Notes under the pieces: model-generated
What the model was told of the DNA's origin: nothing
The model's database searches: none
What the model saw: the letters and a program-made list of their open reading frames with translations, nothing else
Shown: one piece after another, positions 14,631 to 24,175 of the stretch
How positions within the stretch are numbered: the stretch's first letter is position 1
Layout: every line of letters begins with the position of its first letter
Translations under genes and position numbers: made by a program
Assembly: GCA_018715125.1 (NCBI GenBank)
Contig: DVMF01000064.1
Coordinates: 1-47,434 of the forward strand
Direction: 5' to 3'
Length of the DNA stretch: 47,434 nt
Origin: Candidatus Coprousia avicola
GTDB lineage: Bacteria; Actinomycetota; Coriobacteriia; Coriobacteriales; Coriobacteriaceae

Positions 14631-16727
14631 GTGGCGAGCTGCGAGCACAGGGGACAGGGTGCCGAGGTGCCCGCAGGGCGGCTGCAGGCGCCTTCCGGCG
14701 CGGGGGCCCGCGTCGCCGGGGCCGCGCGCCTGCCTGAGCTTCTGGCCCCGGCGGGCTCCTTCGAGGCGCTGCTCGCGGCGCTTGCCGCGGGGGCCGATGC
14801 CGTGTATGCGGGCCTCGCCGCGCCCGGCCTTGACGCGCGCGCCGCCGCGCCGGGCCTCACCGCCGTCGAGCTCGCCCGCGCGTGCGCGCTCGCCCATGCG
14901 CGGGGCGCCCGCGTGTACGTGACGCTGAACGCCCTCGTCTACACCGCCGAGCTCGACCGCGCCGTGGCCTGCGCCCGCGTTGCCATGGCCGCCGGGGCGG
15001 ACGCCTTTATCGTGGCCGACCTCGGCCTCGCTTCCCGCCTCGCGCGCGACCTCCCCGCCGCCGAGCTCCACCTCTCCACGCAGGCGGGGGCGCAGGCCGC
15101 GCCTGCGGTGGCGTGGGCGGCCCGGGAGCTCGGCTGCTCCCGCGTGACGGTGGCGCGCGAGCTCTCGGTGGCAGAGATCGCCCGGGTGTGCGCCACGGGC
15201 GTGGAGGTCGAGGCCTTCTGCCACGGGGCCATCTGCATCTGCTATTCCGGCGCGTGCGGCCTCTCGGCCCATGCCCGCGGCCGCTCGGCGATGCGGGGCG
15301 ACTGCACGCAGCCCTGCCGACAGCCGTGGGCGCTTGCGGACGCCTCGGGCGCGCCGTGTGCGCGCACGGCGGGCGATAAGCTCCTCTGCCCTAAGGACTA
15401 CCTCGGCCTGCGCGCGCTGCCCGCGCTCGTGCGGGCGGGGGTGGGTGCCCTCAAGATCGAGGGCCGCATGAAGAACCCGGATTACGTCTACAACGTGGTG
15501 GGCGCCTACCGTGCGGCGCTCGACGCGCTCGCGGCGGGGGAGGAGATCCCCGTCGACGCGCTTATCGAGCGGGTGGGGCGCTCGTTCAACCGCGGGTTTA
15601 CGGACGCCTACCCGCGCGGGGACCGGGCGGGCACGGGGCGCGCCCTCATGAGTTTCGAGCGCTCGTGCAACCAGGGCGTGCCGGTGGGAACGGTCGTCGC
15701 GCGCGGGCACCGGCAGGTGACGGTCGAGCTTGAGGCGGACGTCGCGGCGGGCGATACGCTCGAGATCCATACGGTGCTTCCGGCTGATGCCGCGGCGGAC
15801 GTGCCGCGCCGCTGGCCGCTGGTGCCCTGCACGGCCGACGCCCGGGCGGGTGAGCGGATCGAGGTCGCCTGCAAGCGCCGCGTCGCGCCGGGAAGCGCCG
15901 TCTACCTGACGGCGAGCGCCGCCGTGCGCGCGCAAAGCGATGCCGCCCTCGCGCGTTTGGCGGCCGAGGCCGCGGCCCTCGCCGTGCCCGCCGTTCCCGA
16001 GCTGCCGGAGGCGCCCGCCGCGGCGCCGGAGGGCGCGGGCGCTTCTGGCGAGGTGCGCGCGGGCCGCGTGCCGCTGGCGGTGAGTCCCCGCTTTGCGCGA
16101 ACCGCTGCCGCCGCGGCGCGCCTTCTGGAGGCGGGCGCTGCCGAGGTCGCGGTCGAGGCGTGGCGCCTTATGGACGGCGCTGCCGCCTGGGAGCCCCTGC
16201 TGCCACGGCTGACGGTCCTTCTCGACGCGGTGTTTCGCGAGGGGGACGAGGGGCGCTGCCGGCGTCTGGTGCGCACGGCGCGCCGCGTCATCTGCCGCAA
16301 CCTGGGCGAGGTGGCCCTCTGCCAGGCGGAGGGCGTGCGCTTCGACGTGGCGGCGCCCGTGTATGCAGAGAATGAGGCGGCCGTGGACGTGCTCGTCCGC
16401 GCGGGGGCGGCGCGCATCTGGCTCGCGGACGAGCTCTCCGCGGCGGAGGCGTCGGGCCTCGCCGCCGTGGTCGCTCCGTTGGCGCCCGTGGGCCGCCTCG
16501 CGCTCCCCGCGGCCGAGCTCATGGTGATGGAGCACTGCGTCCTTACGGCAGAGGGCCCGTGCGACCAGGCGTGCGCGACGTGCCGGCGCCGCGCCGAGGA
16601 GCGCTTCCTTGTGGGCGCCGACGGCGCGCGCTATGCCGTCGCGACCGACGCCCTCGGCCGCTCCCGTATCTTCGCGCCCGCCCTACCCGCCGTCTCGCCC
16701 CGTCCGCTCGGCCGGCCCGCCCGGTAA
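14631..16727 (+). CDS. Peptidase U32-family protein (probable RNA hydroxylation factor)
   Basis: Members of this family include collagenase-like U32 proteins and the RNA-modifying TrhP/RlhA proteins. The core reads LPELLAPAGSFEALLAALAAGAD, then the family signature EAFCHGAICICYSGACGLS with DCTQPCRQPW, then GALKIEGRMKNPDYVYNVVGAYR. A long C-terminal part holds MVMEHCVLTAEGPCDQACATC, resembling the extended RlhA/YdcP type. The cysteines fit an Fe-S or metal site. Hydroxylation of tRNA or rRNA is inferred from the family; proteolysis is less likely. The GTG at 14631 is chosen because GGAGGTGAGG lies upstream with good spacing; ATG 14616 is an alternative. The membrane protein gene follows after 9 bp. 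Confidence 0.85.
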   Translation: MASCEHRGQGAEVPAGRLQAPSGAGARVAGAARLPELLAPAGSFEALLAALAAGADAVYAGLAAPGLDARAAAPGLTAVELARACALAHARGARVYVTLNALVYTAELDRAVACARVAMAAGADAFIVADLGLASRLARDLPAAELHLSTQAGAQAAPAVAWAARELGCSRVTVARELSVAEIARVCATGVEVEAFCHGAICICYSGACGLSAHARGRSAMRGDCTQPCRQPWALADASGAPCARTAGDKLLCPKDYLGLRALPALVRAGVGALKIEGRMKNPDYVYNVVGAYRAALDALAAGEEIPVDALIERVGRSFNRGFTDAYPRGDRAGTGRALMSFERSCNQGVPVGTVVARGHRQVTVELEADVAAGDTLEIHTVLPADAAADVPRRWPLVPCTADARAGERIEVACKRRVAPGSAVYLTASAAVRAQSDAALARLAAEAAALAVPAVPELPEAPAAAPEGAGASGEVRAGRVPLAVSPRFARTAAAAARLLEAGAAEVAVEAWRLMDGAAAWEPLLPRLTVLLDAVFREGDEGRCRRLVRTARRVICRNLGEVALCQAEGVRFDVAAPVYAENEAAVDVLVRAGAARIWLADELSAAEASGLAAVVAPLAPVGRLALPAAELMVMEHCVLTAEGPCDQACATCRRRAEERFLVGADGARYAVATDALGRSRIFAPALPAVSPRPLGRPAR

Positions 16728-16736
16728 AGGAGGATC

Positions 16737-18368
16737 ATGTCCGACCGTCCGCTCTCCGTCCTGCGGCCTCTCGCCGCGTGCGTCCTTGCCGTGGTGCGGC
16801 GGCTCGAACGCGTGCGCTCCGAGCGGGTGCTCGCCGTCGCGCTCGTCGCTCTCTTGGCGGCGGCGCTCATGCCGATGGTCGCCATCTCCGCGTACGACCA
16901 CAGCTACGCGGATGACTGGCACTACGGCGTCAACGTGCACCTCGCGCTCGCGGCGGGCGGTGGCGCCGCCTCGGCGCTCTCCGCCGCGGTCGCTGAGGTC
17001 ATCGACGCCTTCTTTACCTGGCAGGGCACCTATTCCGCTATCTTTCTCATGGCGCTGCAGCCGGGCGTGTTCTCCGAGGAGCTCTATGGTGCGGGCGCCG
17101 TCGGCATCATGGCGGCCCTCATCGCCGCGACGGCCTACGCGGCGAGCGTGCTGGTGCGGGACGTGCTCGGGGCAGGGCGCGCGGTGTGGGCGAGCGTCAC
17201 GGCGGGGGTGCTGCTGCTCGAGACGCAGCTCATGCCGAGCCCGGTAGAGGGCATCTGGTGGTATAACTCGGCCATCTACTATACGTTCTACCATGCGCTG
17301 CTTCTGGTGATGACGGGGCTTGCCGTGCGCTTGCTGCGCGGCGGTTCGCGCCGGGGCGCCTACACCCCGGGCGGCACGGCCGTGCGCGCGGTGGCGCTCG
17401 CCGCCCTCGCCGCCGTCGTGGCCGGCGGCAACTTCGTGACCGCGCTCGTGGCCGCCCTCGCGCTTGCGGGCGCATGGCTGTGCGCGGCGCTGGGCCCCCA
17501 GGGCGGCACGCGGCGCCATCTGCTCATCGTACCGGCCCTCGTCGTCTTCGCTCTGGGGTTCACCGCCTCGGTGGCGGCGCCGGGCAATGCCGCCCGGCAG
17601 GCGACGCAGTTTGCAGGCGATGGCCTCGGCGCGCTGTCCACCCTGCTGCGCAGCGGGTTTGCGGCGGGCGAGTACCTCGTACTTTGGACCAATGGGCTTC
17701 TCGTCCTCATGCTCGCCCTGCTGCTGCCGCCGCTCGTGCGCGCGGCGGCGCGGTCGCACCTGTCGTTTCGCCTGCCCGGCGCGGGTATCGTTGCGGCCTT
17801 CGCCCTGTTCGCCGCGAGCTTTACCCCCACGTTCTTCTCGATGGGGACGGTCGGCCCGGGGCGCGTGCAGAACATCCGCTACGACCTCTTCGTGACGCTC
17901 GTGGTGATCTGCGCCACCTGGGTGGGCGGCTGGTGGGTCCGTCGCCGCGAGGCCGCCGCCGTGCCGCCGGGCGCTCACATGGCGCCTGCCGCCGCGCCGT
18001 CTCCGGATGTCTCGCACGCCTGCGTGCCGGCCCCGCGCTGCGCCCTTACGGTGGCGCTGCTCGTTGTGCTCGCGTTTGGGGTGGGCGCGCTCGCGCTCGA
18101 CGAGCGCCATGCGGACGACCTCGTGGCGGTGTCGGCGGCGCGCTCGCTTGCGAGCGGCGAGGCGGCGGCCTACGACGCGCAGATTCGCGACCGCATCGCG
18201 CTCATCGAGGAGTCGGATGCCGCCGAGGTGGAGGTGCCGTTCATCACGACGGCGCCCAAGGTGCTCTTTATGGGCGACATCCGCGACAACATGGCGAACT
18301 ACATCAACTTCCGCCTGGCGCAGTGGTACGGGAAGGACTCCATCATCGGGTACCACGCCTCCCTGTAG
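16737..18368 (+). CDS. Polytopic membrane protein, DUF6056/GT-C-like
   Basis: A 543-residue protein with about ten to eleven hydrophobic helices. After the first helix the loop contains YDHSYADDWHYG; an acidic pair in this loop is typical of GT-C type membrane glycosyltransferases and of the DUF6056 group. Later a conserved-looking RVQNIRYDLFVTL segment follows a helix, and a soluble C-terminal part ends in QWYGKDSIIGYHASL. AAAGGAGG precedes the ATG. It is 9 bp downstream of the U32 gene, so the two are probably co-transcribed. Enzymatic activity is only an inference from fold-like features. Confidence 0.6.
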   Translation: MSDRPLSVLRPLAACVLAVVRRLERVRSERVLAVALVALLAAALMPMVAISAYDHSYADDWHYGVNVHLALAAGGGAASALSAAVAEVIDAFFTWQGTYSAIFLMALQPGVFSEELYGAGAVGIMAALIAATAYAASVLVRDVLGAGRAVWASVTAGVLLLETQLMPSPVEGIWWYNSAIYYTFYHALLLVMTGLAVRLLRGGSRRGAYTPGGTAVRAVALAALAAVVAGGNFVTALVAALALAGAWLCAALGPQGGTRRHLLIVPALVVFALGFTASVAAPGNAARQATQFAGDGLGALSTLLRSGFAAGEYLVLWTNGLLVLMLALLLPPLVRAAARSHLSFRLPGAGIVAAFALFAASFTPTFFSMGTVGPGRVQNIRYDLFVTLVVICATWVGGWWVRRREAAAVPPGAHMAPAAAPSPDVSHACVPAPRCALTVALLVVLAFGVGALALDERHADDLVAVSAARSLASGEAAAYDAQIRDRIALIEESDAAEVEVPFITTAPKVLFMGDIRDNMANYINFRLAQWYGKDSIIGYHASL

Positions 18369-18539
18369 CGCGGGGATGCCCTTGGGGGCGAAATACCCGT
18401 GCTTTTTCACCGCGGAGGGTCCTGCCTCCGCTACACTAGAAACGTTGTACGCAAAGACCCAGCACCGCCCCGGGCGCCCGCGCGTGATGCCGCCGGCCGC
18501 CCCTGCGAGGGCGAGGGTGCTAGAACGCAGGAGGAACCT

Positions 18540-19754
18540 ATGCTCTCTGTCGACGAGCAGATGCGTATCATCACCTCGGGCGCCGCGCAGATCGTGCCCG
18601 AGGCCGATCTCAAAAAGAAGCTGGAGCGCGGTGTCCCGCTGAACATCAAGCTCGGCGTCGACCCCACCAGCCCCGACCTGCACCTGGGCCACGCGGTGCC
18701 GCTGCGCAAGATGCGCCAGTTCCAGGATCTCGGCCATCGCGTCACCCTCATCATCGGCAACGGTACGGCGATGATCGGCGACCCCTCGGGTAAGAACACC
18801 ACGCGCCCGCAGCTCACGCAGGAGGAGGTCGAGGCCAACGCCGCCACCTACGTGGCGCAGGCCATGAAGATCCTCGATCCCGAGAAGACCACCATCGTGC
18901 ACAACGGCGACTGGATCCTCTCGCTCGACCTGAAGGGCATGCTCGAGCTCTGCAGCAAGTTCACCGTGGCGCGCATCCTGGAGCGCGACGACTTCACCAA
19001 GCGCTACCAGAGCCAGACCCCCATCGCGCTCCACGAGTTCCTCTACCCCGTGATGCAGGCCTTCGACTCGGTTCAGATCAAGGCAGATGTGGAGATGGGC
19101 GGCACCGACCAGCTCTTCAACCTGCTCGCCGGCCGCGAGCTCATGGAGAAGATGGGCATGGAGCCGCAGGTGGCGCTCACGATGCCGCTGCTCGAGGGCA
19201 CCGACGGCGTGCGCAAGATGAGCAAGTCGTACGGCAACTACATCGGCCTCACCGATGAGCCGGCCGACATGTTTGGCAAGACGATGTCCATTCCGGACGA
19301 GATGATCGGCAAGTACTACCGTCTCGCGAGCTCCAAGACCCCGGACGAGGTCGACGCGATCGAGGCGGCGCTCGCCGACGGTTCTGCCGACCCCTACGAG
19401 CTCAAGCGCGCGCTCGGCCGCGACCTGTGCGACACCTACCACGGTGCCGGCGCGGGCGAGGAGGCCGAGGCGGCGTTCGACCGCGTGTTCAAGGAGAGCC
19501 AGCTGCCCGAGGACATCGCTGAGGTCGAGGTTGACCTCACGCCCAACGACGAGGGCCTCGTGTACCTGGCGGGCGTTCTGCACGCGGCGGGGCTCGCCTC
19601 GAGCATGGGCGAGGCGCGTCGCCTCATCGACGGCGGCGGCGTGAAGATCGACCAGAAGGCCGTCGCCCCCAAGAGCTACAACGTCGATCCGGCGCTGCTG
19701 CATGCGGGCGCCGTGCTCCAGGTGGGCAAGCGCAAGTTCGCGCGCCTGGTGTAG
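18540..19754 (+). CDS. tyrS: Tyrosyl-tRNA synthetase
   Basis: Charges tRNA-Tyr in the cytoplasm. The 404-residue product has the class I signatures H48-L-G-H51 (HIGH) and K226-M-S-K-S230. The C-terminal S4-like RNA-binding domain (GLASSMGEARRLIDGGGVKIDQ) is present. The ATG at 18540 is preceded by GGAGG and gives the expected N-terminus LSVDEQMRIITSGAAQIV. The 171 bp upstream contain a small hairpin (18412-18431), but I see no T-box signature. A strong terminator follows. Confidence 0.96.
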   Translation: MLSVDEQMRIITSGAAQIVPEADLKKKLERGVPLNIKLGVDPTSPDLHLGHAVPLRKMRQFQDLGHRVTLIIGNGTAMIGDPSGKNTTRPQLTQEEVEANAATYVAQAMKILDPEKTTIVHNGDWILSLDLKGMLELCSKFTVARILERDDFTKRYQSQTPIALHEFLYPVMQAFDSVQIKADVEMGGTDQLFNLLAGRELMEKMGMEPQVALTMPLLEGTDGVRKMSKSYGNYIGLTDEPADMFGKTMSIPDEMIGKYYRLASSKTPDEVDAIEAALADGSADPYELKRALGRDLCDTYHGAGAGEEAEAAFDRVFKESQLPEDIAEVEVDLTPNDEGLVYLAGVLHAAGLASSMGEARRLIDGGGVKIDQKAVAPKSYNVDPALLHAGAVLQVGKRKFARLV

Positions 19755-19788
19755 GATCTGGCGCGGTAGGTGCTTGACCCGTATTACG

Positions 19789-19825
19789 AACGCCCCCGTC
19801 CCAATCGGGACGGGGGCGTTTTTTT
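19789..19825 (+). terminator. Rho-independent terminator after tyrS
   Basis: AACGCCCCCGTCCC pairs perfectly with GGGACGGGGGCGTT around an AATC loop, followed by a T run. It is one of the clearest terminators in the window. Confidence 0.95.
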
Positions 19826-19931
19826 GGCGGCGTGAGCAGTCGGAACTGGGCTTCTCGTCTGCCAGAAGGGGCTGCGCGTGGGTTGTTCGGAGGTGATGCG
19901 GGCTCTTTTTAGTCAGGCCTTGTTCGACATT

Positions 19932-20060
19932 GCGCCAAGGTAAGGAATTCCCGGTGGATGTGCGAGAAGACGGGGCGATGGCAGTATGAAAAACGCCGGT
20001 CAAAACCTTGGCGGTGAGGCGTCTTCAGCGAGGGTGGGTTTGAATTCCTTACCTTGGCGC
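19932..20060. repeat. 19-bp perfect inverted repeat bracketing a structured segment
   Basis: The left arm GCGCCAAGGTAAGGAATTC (19932-19950) is matched exactly by its reverse complement at 20042-20060. Inside are a nested dyad GAAGACG/CGTCTTC (19966-19972 and 20020-20026) and another ACCTTGGCG at about 20005-20013. No open frame of note is inside. It lies in the 413-bp gap between tyrS and the convergent lipase gene. It could be a miniature mobile element or a structured RNA; neither is proven. Confidence 0.7.
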
Positions 20061-20167
20061 GTCTGCTGCCGGAACAGGCGCCTGCGGTGAAGGCCGGCCA
20101 GCGATTTCCGTGGGGGACACGCTGCGTGTCGGCAGTCACCCTACTCGCAGGGTCCGGGCAGGCCCGC

Positions 20168-21607
20168 CTACGATGCCGGGGAGAGCTCCGCGGCGTCGAG
20201 CGCGTACATCCAGGCGATGTAGACGCTCGGGTAGTGACCGTAGAGCACCTGCAGAGGATTGATCAGAGAAAAGAGGTTGCCCACGGTGGACGCGACGCCG
20301 CCCGGGGTGGCGAGGTCGTCTGCGGTGGGCACCGCCGCGCCGATGTCCTCGATGAGCGCATCGACCCGCACGCGGTCCTTGGGCACGTAGGGGTTCTCGA
20401 CGCCGCACAGCTCCTTAAACGTCGCGCGCATGCGCGCGAAGCGCTCGTCGAACCCCTCGTCGCCAAAGCCGGGGAGCGCGAGGTCGCGCCCGTATCGAGC
20501 ATAGCCCCAGCTTGCAAGCGGCATGCGCGGCACGATGTCCGACGGGTTCAGGATATTGAAGATGTTGTCGTACAGCGCGTCGCCTACCGTGTCCATCTGG
20601 GTGAGCTCGGGGGTGGCGAAGGTGTAGCAATAGATGCTCTCCAACGGGGCGAGGGCGCGCAGGCCCTGCGTCATGTCGTCGGCGTAGCTCGCGGCGAGGT
20701 TGGCCGTTGCGGCGCCGCGCGAGTGCCCGCAAAAGAGCAGGGCCACGTCGCCCGTGCCCGCATCCTGCACGTCGGCGGTGATGCGACGGGCGAGGTCGTC
20801 TACGATCTCGCTCGCGGCGCGCATGAAGCCCTCGTGGTCGATGGCCTGCATCTCATAGTGCGCCGCGTCGCCCATATTGAGGTCGCTCAGCCACTCGGCG
20901 CCGTAGCTGCCGCGCACCGACACGAGGTAGAGGGTCTTTTCCTGTCCGCCTGGGCCCGTCACGCGCTTGGTGGCGACGGAGTAGGCGACGACGTCGTCCG
21001 TGCCGGTGATGAAATCGACCACCTCGTCAAAGATCTCGCTGCGGTAGCGGTAGGACGCCGTGGAGATGTCATCGAAGCCGAGGGCGGCGAGCGCCTCCTC
21101 CAGATAGGCGGGCGCGGTGGAGCCGGCCTGATAGTAGGCGGACTCCGCGTTGGCCACCGCGGAGAGCACCGCGCATGCGCGGGCGAGGTCGTGATTGTAG
21201 GCGGTGGGGTCTTCGAAGAACCAGGCGTCGTCCCAGCGGACGGGTGCCGTGACGGTTGCCGCCCCCGTCGCCATGGTGGTGAAGGACACGTCCGCGGTGA
21301 AGGCGCCCGTGCGGCCGGATGAGTGCTCGAGTGCGCGGGGAGCCTCGGGCGCGCTCACCGCGCCGAGACCCAGGCGCTCCTGCTCCTGGCGGTGCTGAAC
21401 GGCGAGCGCGAGCGCTGCTGCGGCGACGAGTGCGAGGGCGAGAAGCAGCACGAGGACGCGGCGCCGCCATGGGTGGCGCCGCCGGGTGGACGCACGGCCA
21501 TGGGCGGTTGCCGCGCGCTCCGATGCGGTCTCCGCCTGAGAGCCGGGGTCGCTCGTGGGAGCGCTGCCTGTTGCGGTGTCTGTTGCAGAGGGCACGGGAG
21601 AGGGCAT
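20168..21607 (-). CDS. Membrane-anchored lipase-like alpha/beta hydrolase
   Basis: The 479-residue product starts with a Ser/Thr/Ala-rich cytoplasmic segment and then a membrane helix (about 48-72, VLVLLLALALVAAAALALAV), so the catalytic part is outside. The domain is lipase class 3-like: the nucleophile elbow is GHSRG in ALLFCGHSRGAATANLAA. Downstream are PSDIVPRMPLASWGY, which holds a candidate catalytic Asp, and a C-terminal part with NPLQVLYGHYPSVYIAWM, where a His could complete the triad. The substrate is unknown. It follows the LysR gene on the same strand after 27 bp. Confidence 0.75.
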   Translation of the reverse strand: MPSPVPSATDTATGSAPTSDPGSQAETASERAATAHGRASTRRRHPWRRRVLVLLLALALVAAAALALAVQHRQEQERLGLGAVSAPEAPRALEHSSGRTGAFTADVSFTTMATGAATVTAPVRWDDAWFFEDPTAYNHDLARACAVLSAVANAESAYYQAGSTAPAYLEEALAALGFDDISTASYRYRSEIFDEVVDFITGTDDVVAYSVATKRVTGPGGQEKTLYLVSVRGSYGAEWLSDLNMGDAAHYEMQAIDHEGFMRAASEIVDDLARRITADVQDAGTGDVALLFCGHSRGAATANLAASYADDMTQGLRALAPLESIYCYTFATPELTQMDTVGDALYDNIFNILNPSDIVPRMPLASWGYARYGRDLALPGFGDEGFDERFARMRATFKELCGVENPYVPKDRVRVDALIEDIGAAVPTADDLATPGGVASTVGNLFSLINPLQVLYGHYPSVYIAWMYALDAAELSPAS

Positions 21608-21634
21608 GGTCGCTCGTTTCTGTCGGCTGGGTTG

Positions 21635-22699
21635 CTACGCGGCGGGCGGAGTGGGTGCGGTCGGGTCCTCGGTTGAGGAGGGGGCAGGCGAGCCGTCGAC
21701 TGCGGCGGGAGCGCCGGCGGGCGCTGTGGCGCGCAGCGCCTCGTCGGATACGTCGCTTCTGCTGAAGGATGCGAGCACCTTGGGGATGCGCTCGGTAAAC
21801 GCGGCGAGCGCGGGTCCCGGGGCGTCGGTCTTGGCGACGAGGCAGATGGGTACGGGGATCTGATCGGGCGTCGCGATGGGCAGGGCGCGGCAGCCGGGGA
21901 AGGGGCGTTTGAGCGCCGGCAGGTACACCATCATGGAGTATGCGCGGGCGCGCTCCCCCTCATCGATGGCGCGCGACGTGCTGCCGTCCGCGCCGACGGC
22001 GGGCGCATCGACATGTATCACGGGGGAGGCGAGTCCCTGGGCGAGATAGCGCGCGAGCACCGATTCCCGGGCGCCGTCGAAGGGCTCGGCCCAGATGACG
22101 GGATAGGGGGCGAGGTCGGCGAGGGTGACGGCGCGCTGGCGGGTGAGTGGGTGGTCGTCGCGCACGGCGACGCCCGTGGGAAGGCTCCCGATGACGGTGC
22201 AGGTCGTTTGCGCCGAGCGATGGGTGCCGATGGTGATGACGGCGTCGACGGCGCCCGCGTCGAGTGCGGCGAGCGCATCGTCGAGCGGCGACACGAAGAG
22301 CTCGAGGCGAACGCCGGTAGCGTGCGAGAGGAACCGCGAGAGCTTCTGCATGATGCGCTCGGCGTTGGTGAAGGCGGGCGCGCAGAAGGCGACGAGGAGG
22401 CGGCCTGCGGCGTCGCCGGCGACGACGTCGCGCATGGCGCCGGGGATGTTGGCGACAAACGCCTGGAGCGCGCTGAATCCCTCGAGCACGTCGCGCGTGC
22501 GCTCGAGAAACGCGCGCCCGAGCGCCGTCGGCCGGACGCCGCGGTTATCGCGCGTGAGCAGCGGCGTGCCCACCTCGCGCTCGAGATCGGCGACGCCCTT
22601 GGAGACCGCCTGCACCGATACGTGGTGCTCCTTAGCCGCGTGCGTGAGCGAGCCGGAGCGAGCGGCAGAGGAGAGGTAGCGCAGCTGACGAATATCCAT
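21635..22699 (-). CDS. LysR-family transcriptional regulator
   Basis: The 354-residue protein begins with the LysR winged helix-turn-helix (DIRQLRYLSSAARSGSLTHAAKEHHVSVQ, residues 2-30). An effector-binding domain follows, with RLLVAFCAPAFTNAER and LEAFVSPLDDALAALDAG-like stretches. The last 40 residues (Pro/Ala-rich, TAPAGAPAAVDGSP) are a low-complexity tail. The regulated genes are not evident. It lies 15 bp after the putative permease gene and before the lipase gene, all on the minus strand. Confidence 0.88.
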   Translation of the reverse strand: MDIRQLRYLSSAARSGSLTHAAKEHHVSVQAVSKGVADLEREVGTPLLTRDNRGVRPTALGRAFLERTRDVLEGFSALQAFVANIPGAMRDVVAGDAAGRLLVAFCAPAFTNAERIMQKLSRFLSHATGVRLELFVSPLDDALAALDAGAVDAVITIGTHRSAQTTCTVIGSLPTGVAVRDDHPLTRQRAVTLADLAPYPVIWAEPFDGARESVLARYLAQGLASPVIHVDAPAVGADGSTSRAIDEGERARAYSMMVYLPALKRPFPGCRALPIATPDQIPVPICLVAKTDAPGPALAAFTERIPKVLASFSRSDVSDEALRATAPAGAPAAVDGSPAPSSTEDPTAPTPPAA

Positions 22700-22714
22700 A
22701 GGGCCTCCCGTGCG

Positions 22715-24040
22715 CTAGAGGCTGTCCTCGGCGAGCGCCGCGGCGGCTTGTTCTGCCAGCCCTTCCGCCTCGATGTCGGCTGCGGCAAGCTCGCCGGCGG
22801 TGTCGACGCGCGTGGAATCTTCCGGTGTGATGGTCATGCTCTCAAAGCGGTGCGCCATGTACTCATTATCGAAGTATCGGGCGTAGAACTCCTCCACGGG
22901 CGAGGTGGCCGGCACGCCGGAGACGCGCTCGAACCAGCAGTCGAGCGCCTGCAGCGTCATGGCGCCGTTGACGAGCATGAGGGCGGCGCAGACTGCGGTG
23001 AGCGAATAGCGGAGCTTCCAAGGGATCAGGTTGACGAGCGCGAGGAGCCGGGGCAGGCAGAGGCGGATCCAGACGAGCCCGAGCGCGCCCCACATGCACA
23101 TGAAGAGGGTCGAGGTGCGCCCGCCCATGAGCGCCGCGACGGGGTCGGGGAAGAGCCCGAGGATCGTCTGGCCGGAGTAGTCCCAGGCCACAGCGCCGAA
23201 GCCGGCCTGCATGAACCAGCTCACGGCCGCCTCGAAGAGGCCGCCGATGACGGCGGAGACCAGGAAGACGACGACCGGGCTCGCGCGCCAGAACCGGTTG
23301 AGCGCGACGGTCATGAGCACGGCGCCGAAGCCGTAGATGGGCGAGAACGGCCCGAAGAGGAGCCCGGCGCGGTCCTGGTAGACGCCCGGGTCGACGACGA
23401 GCATGTGGTAGGCCACCTCGATGAGGAGGCCGAGCACGGAGCACACCGCGAAGACCCAGAACAGGTTGAAGAAGTTGAGCTCGAGGTAGCCCCGCCCCTT
23501 CGGGTCGCGCCCGAGCATGCCGCGCGCCGCGGCCTGGCGGTCTTCCGCATCGCGCAGGACCCGCTTCATGTGGCGCTCGTGGCGCAGCGTCGGGTCGACG
23601 GTGACGGAGAGGGAGATGAGGATGGCGAGCTGGATGGCGGGGGCGATGAGATGGGTGCCGACGCCCTGCAGCATGATGGAGATGATGAGCTGCACGACTG
23701 AGGCGGCGATGAGCGCGCAGGACCAGCGGGCGGCGTTGCGACGGCGGCTCCTTAGGAGCGAGATGCCGAAGACGATGAGCGCGAAGGCGTTCGCAAGGGT
23801 GATGACGACGGAGAGCGCCGTCATCACCACGGGGAGCGTGGGGTCGGTGCCGATGGCGATGAGCGACGGATCGACGGAGAGCGCCCAGGCTACCATGGCG
23901 CCGAACAGGACGACCATGGGGATGGTGACGATGCCGTCGATAAGGCAGAGGGCGCCGTAGACCTTCAGGATGAGCGGGACGTTCCGCCCGCCCGCCTCAG
24001 CGTTGGCGGCGTGAGTCGGGTGCGATTCGGTGGCAGCCAT
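22715..24040 (-). CDS. Putative ABC-type permease (CmpB-like, PF06541 type)
   Basis: The 441-residue membrane protein has an N-terminal group of about four helices. The C-terminal part contains the CmpB-like signature VLGLLIEVAYHMLV, then DRAGLLFGPFSPIYGFGAVL, and later AVSWFMQAGFGAVAWDYSGQ. Proteins of this type are annotated as ABC transporter permeases without biochemical proof, and no ATPase gene is nearby. The start at 24040 (AATESHPTHAAN) is preferred over an upstream ATG because a GGGGA run lies just ahead and the upstream residues look unrelated. It heads a leftward run with LysR and the lipase. Confidence 0.7.
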   Translation of the reverse strand: MAATESHPTHAANAEAGGRNVPLILKVYGALCLIDGIVTIPMVVLFGAMVAWALSVDPSLIAIGTDPTLPVVMTALSVVITLANAFALIVFGISLLRSRRRNAARWSCALIAASVVQLIISIMLQGVGTHLIAPAIQLAILISLSVTVDPTLRHERHMKRVLRDAEDRQAAARGMLGRDPKGRGYLELNFFNLFWVFAVCSVLGLLIEVAYHMLVVDPGVYQDRAGLLFGPFSPIYGFGAVLMTVALNRFWRASPVVVFLVSAVIGGLFEAAVSWFMQAGFGAVAWDYSGQTILGLFPDPVAALMGGRTSTLFMCMWGALGLVWIRLCLPRLLALVNLIPWKLRYSLTAVCAALMLVNGAMTLQALDCWFERVSGVPATSPVEEFYARYFDNEYMAHRFESMTITPEDSTRVDTAGELAAADIEAEGLAEQAAAALAEDSL

Positions 24041-24175
24041 AATGAAATCCCCTACATTCGGTTTCAGGCACGAACGTGCTGGCGAAGATTGAAAACCAAC
24101 GCCATGGTAGCGCAACGCAGCGCCGCGCGAGGCCCGGCGTTGCGCATCGTCCCACCGGGCCGCCCGGTTGGAATG

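Noticed and set aside
18369-18539. T-box riboswitch before tyrS
   Set aside because: A small hairpin GCGGAGG/CCTCCGC (18412-18431) exists, but the conserved T-box bulge sequence and an antiterminator are not seen in the 171 bases.
16683-20003. 1106-codon antisense frame opposite the membrane protein and tyrS genes
   Set aside because: It covers two well-supported genes on the other strand and has low-complexity His/Arg/Glu composition; long antisense frames are common at this GC content.
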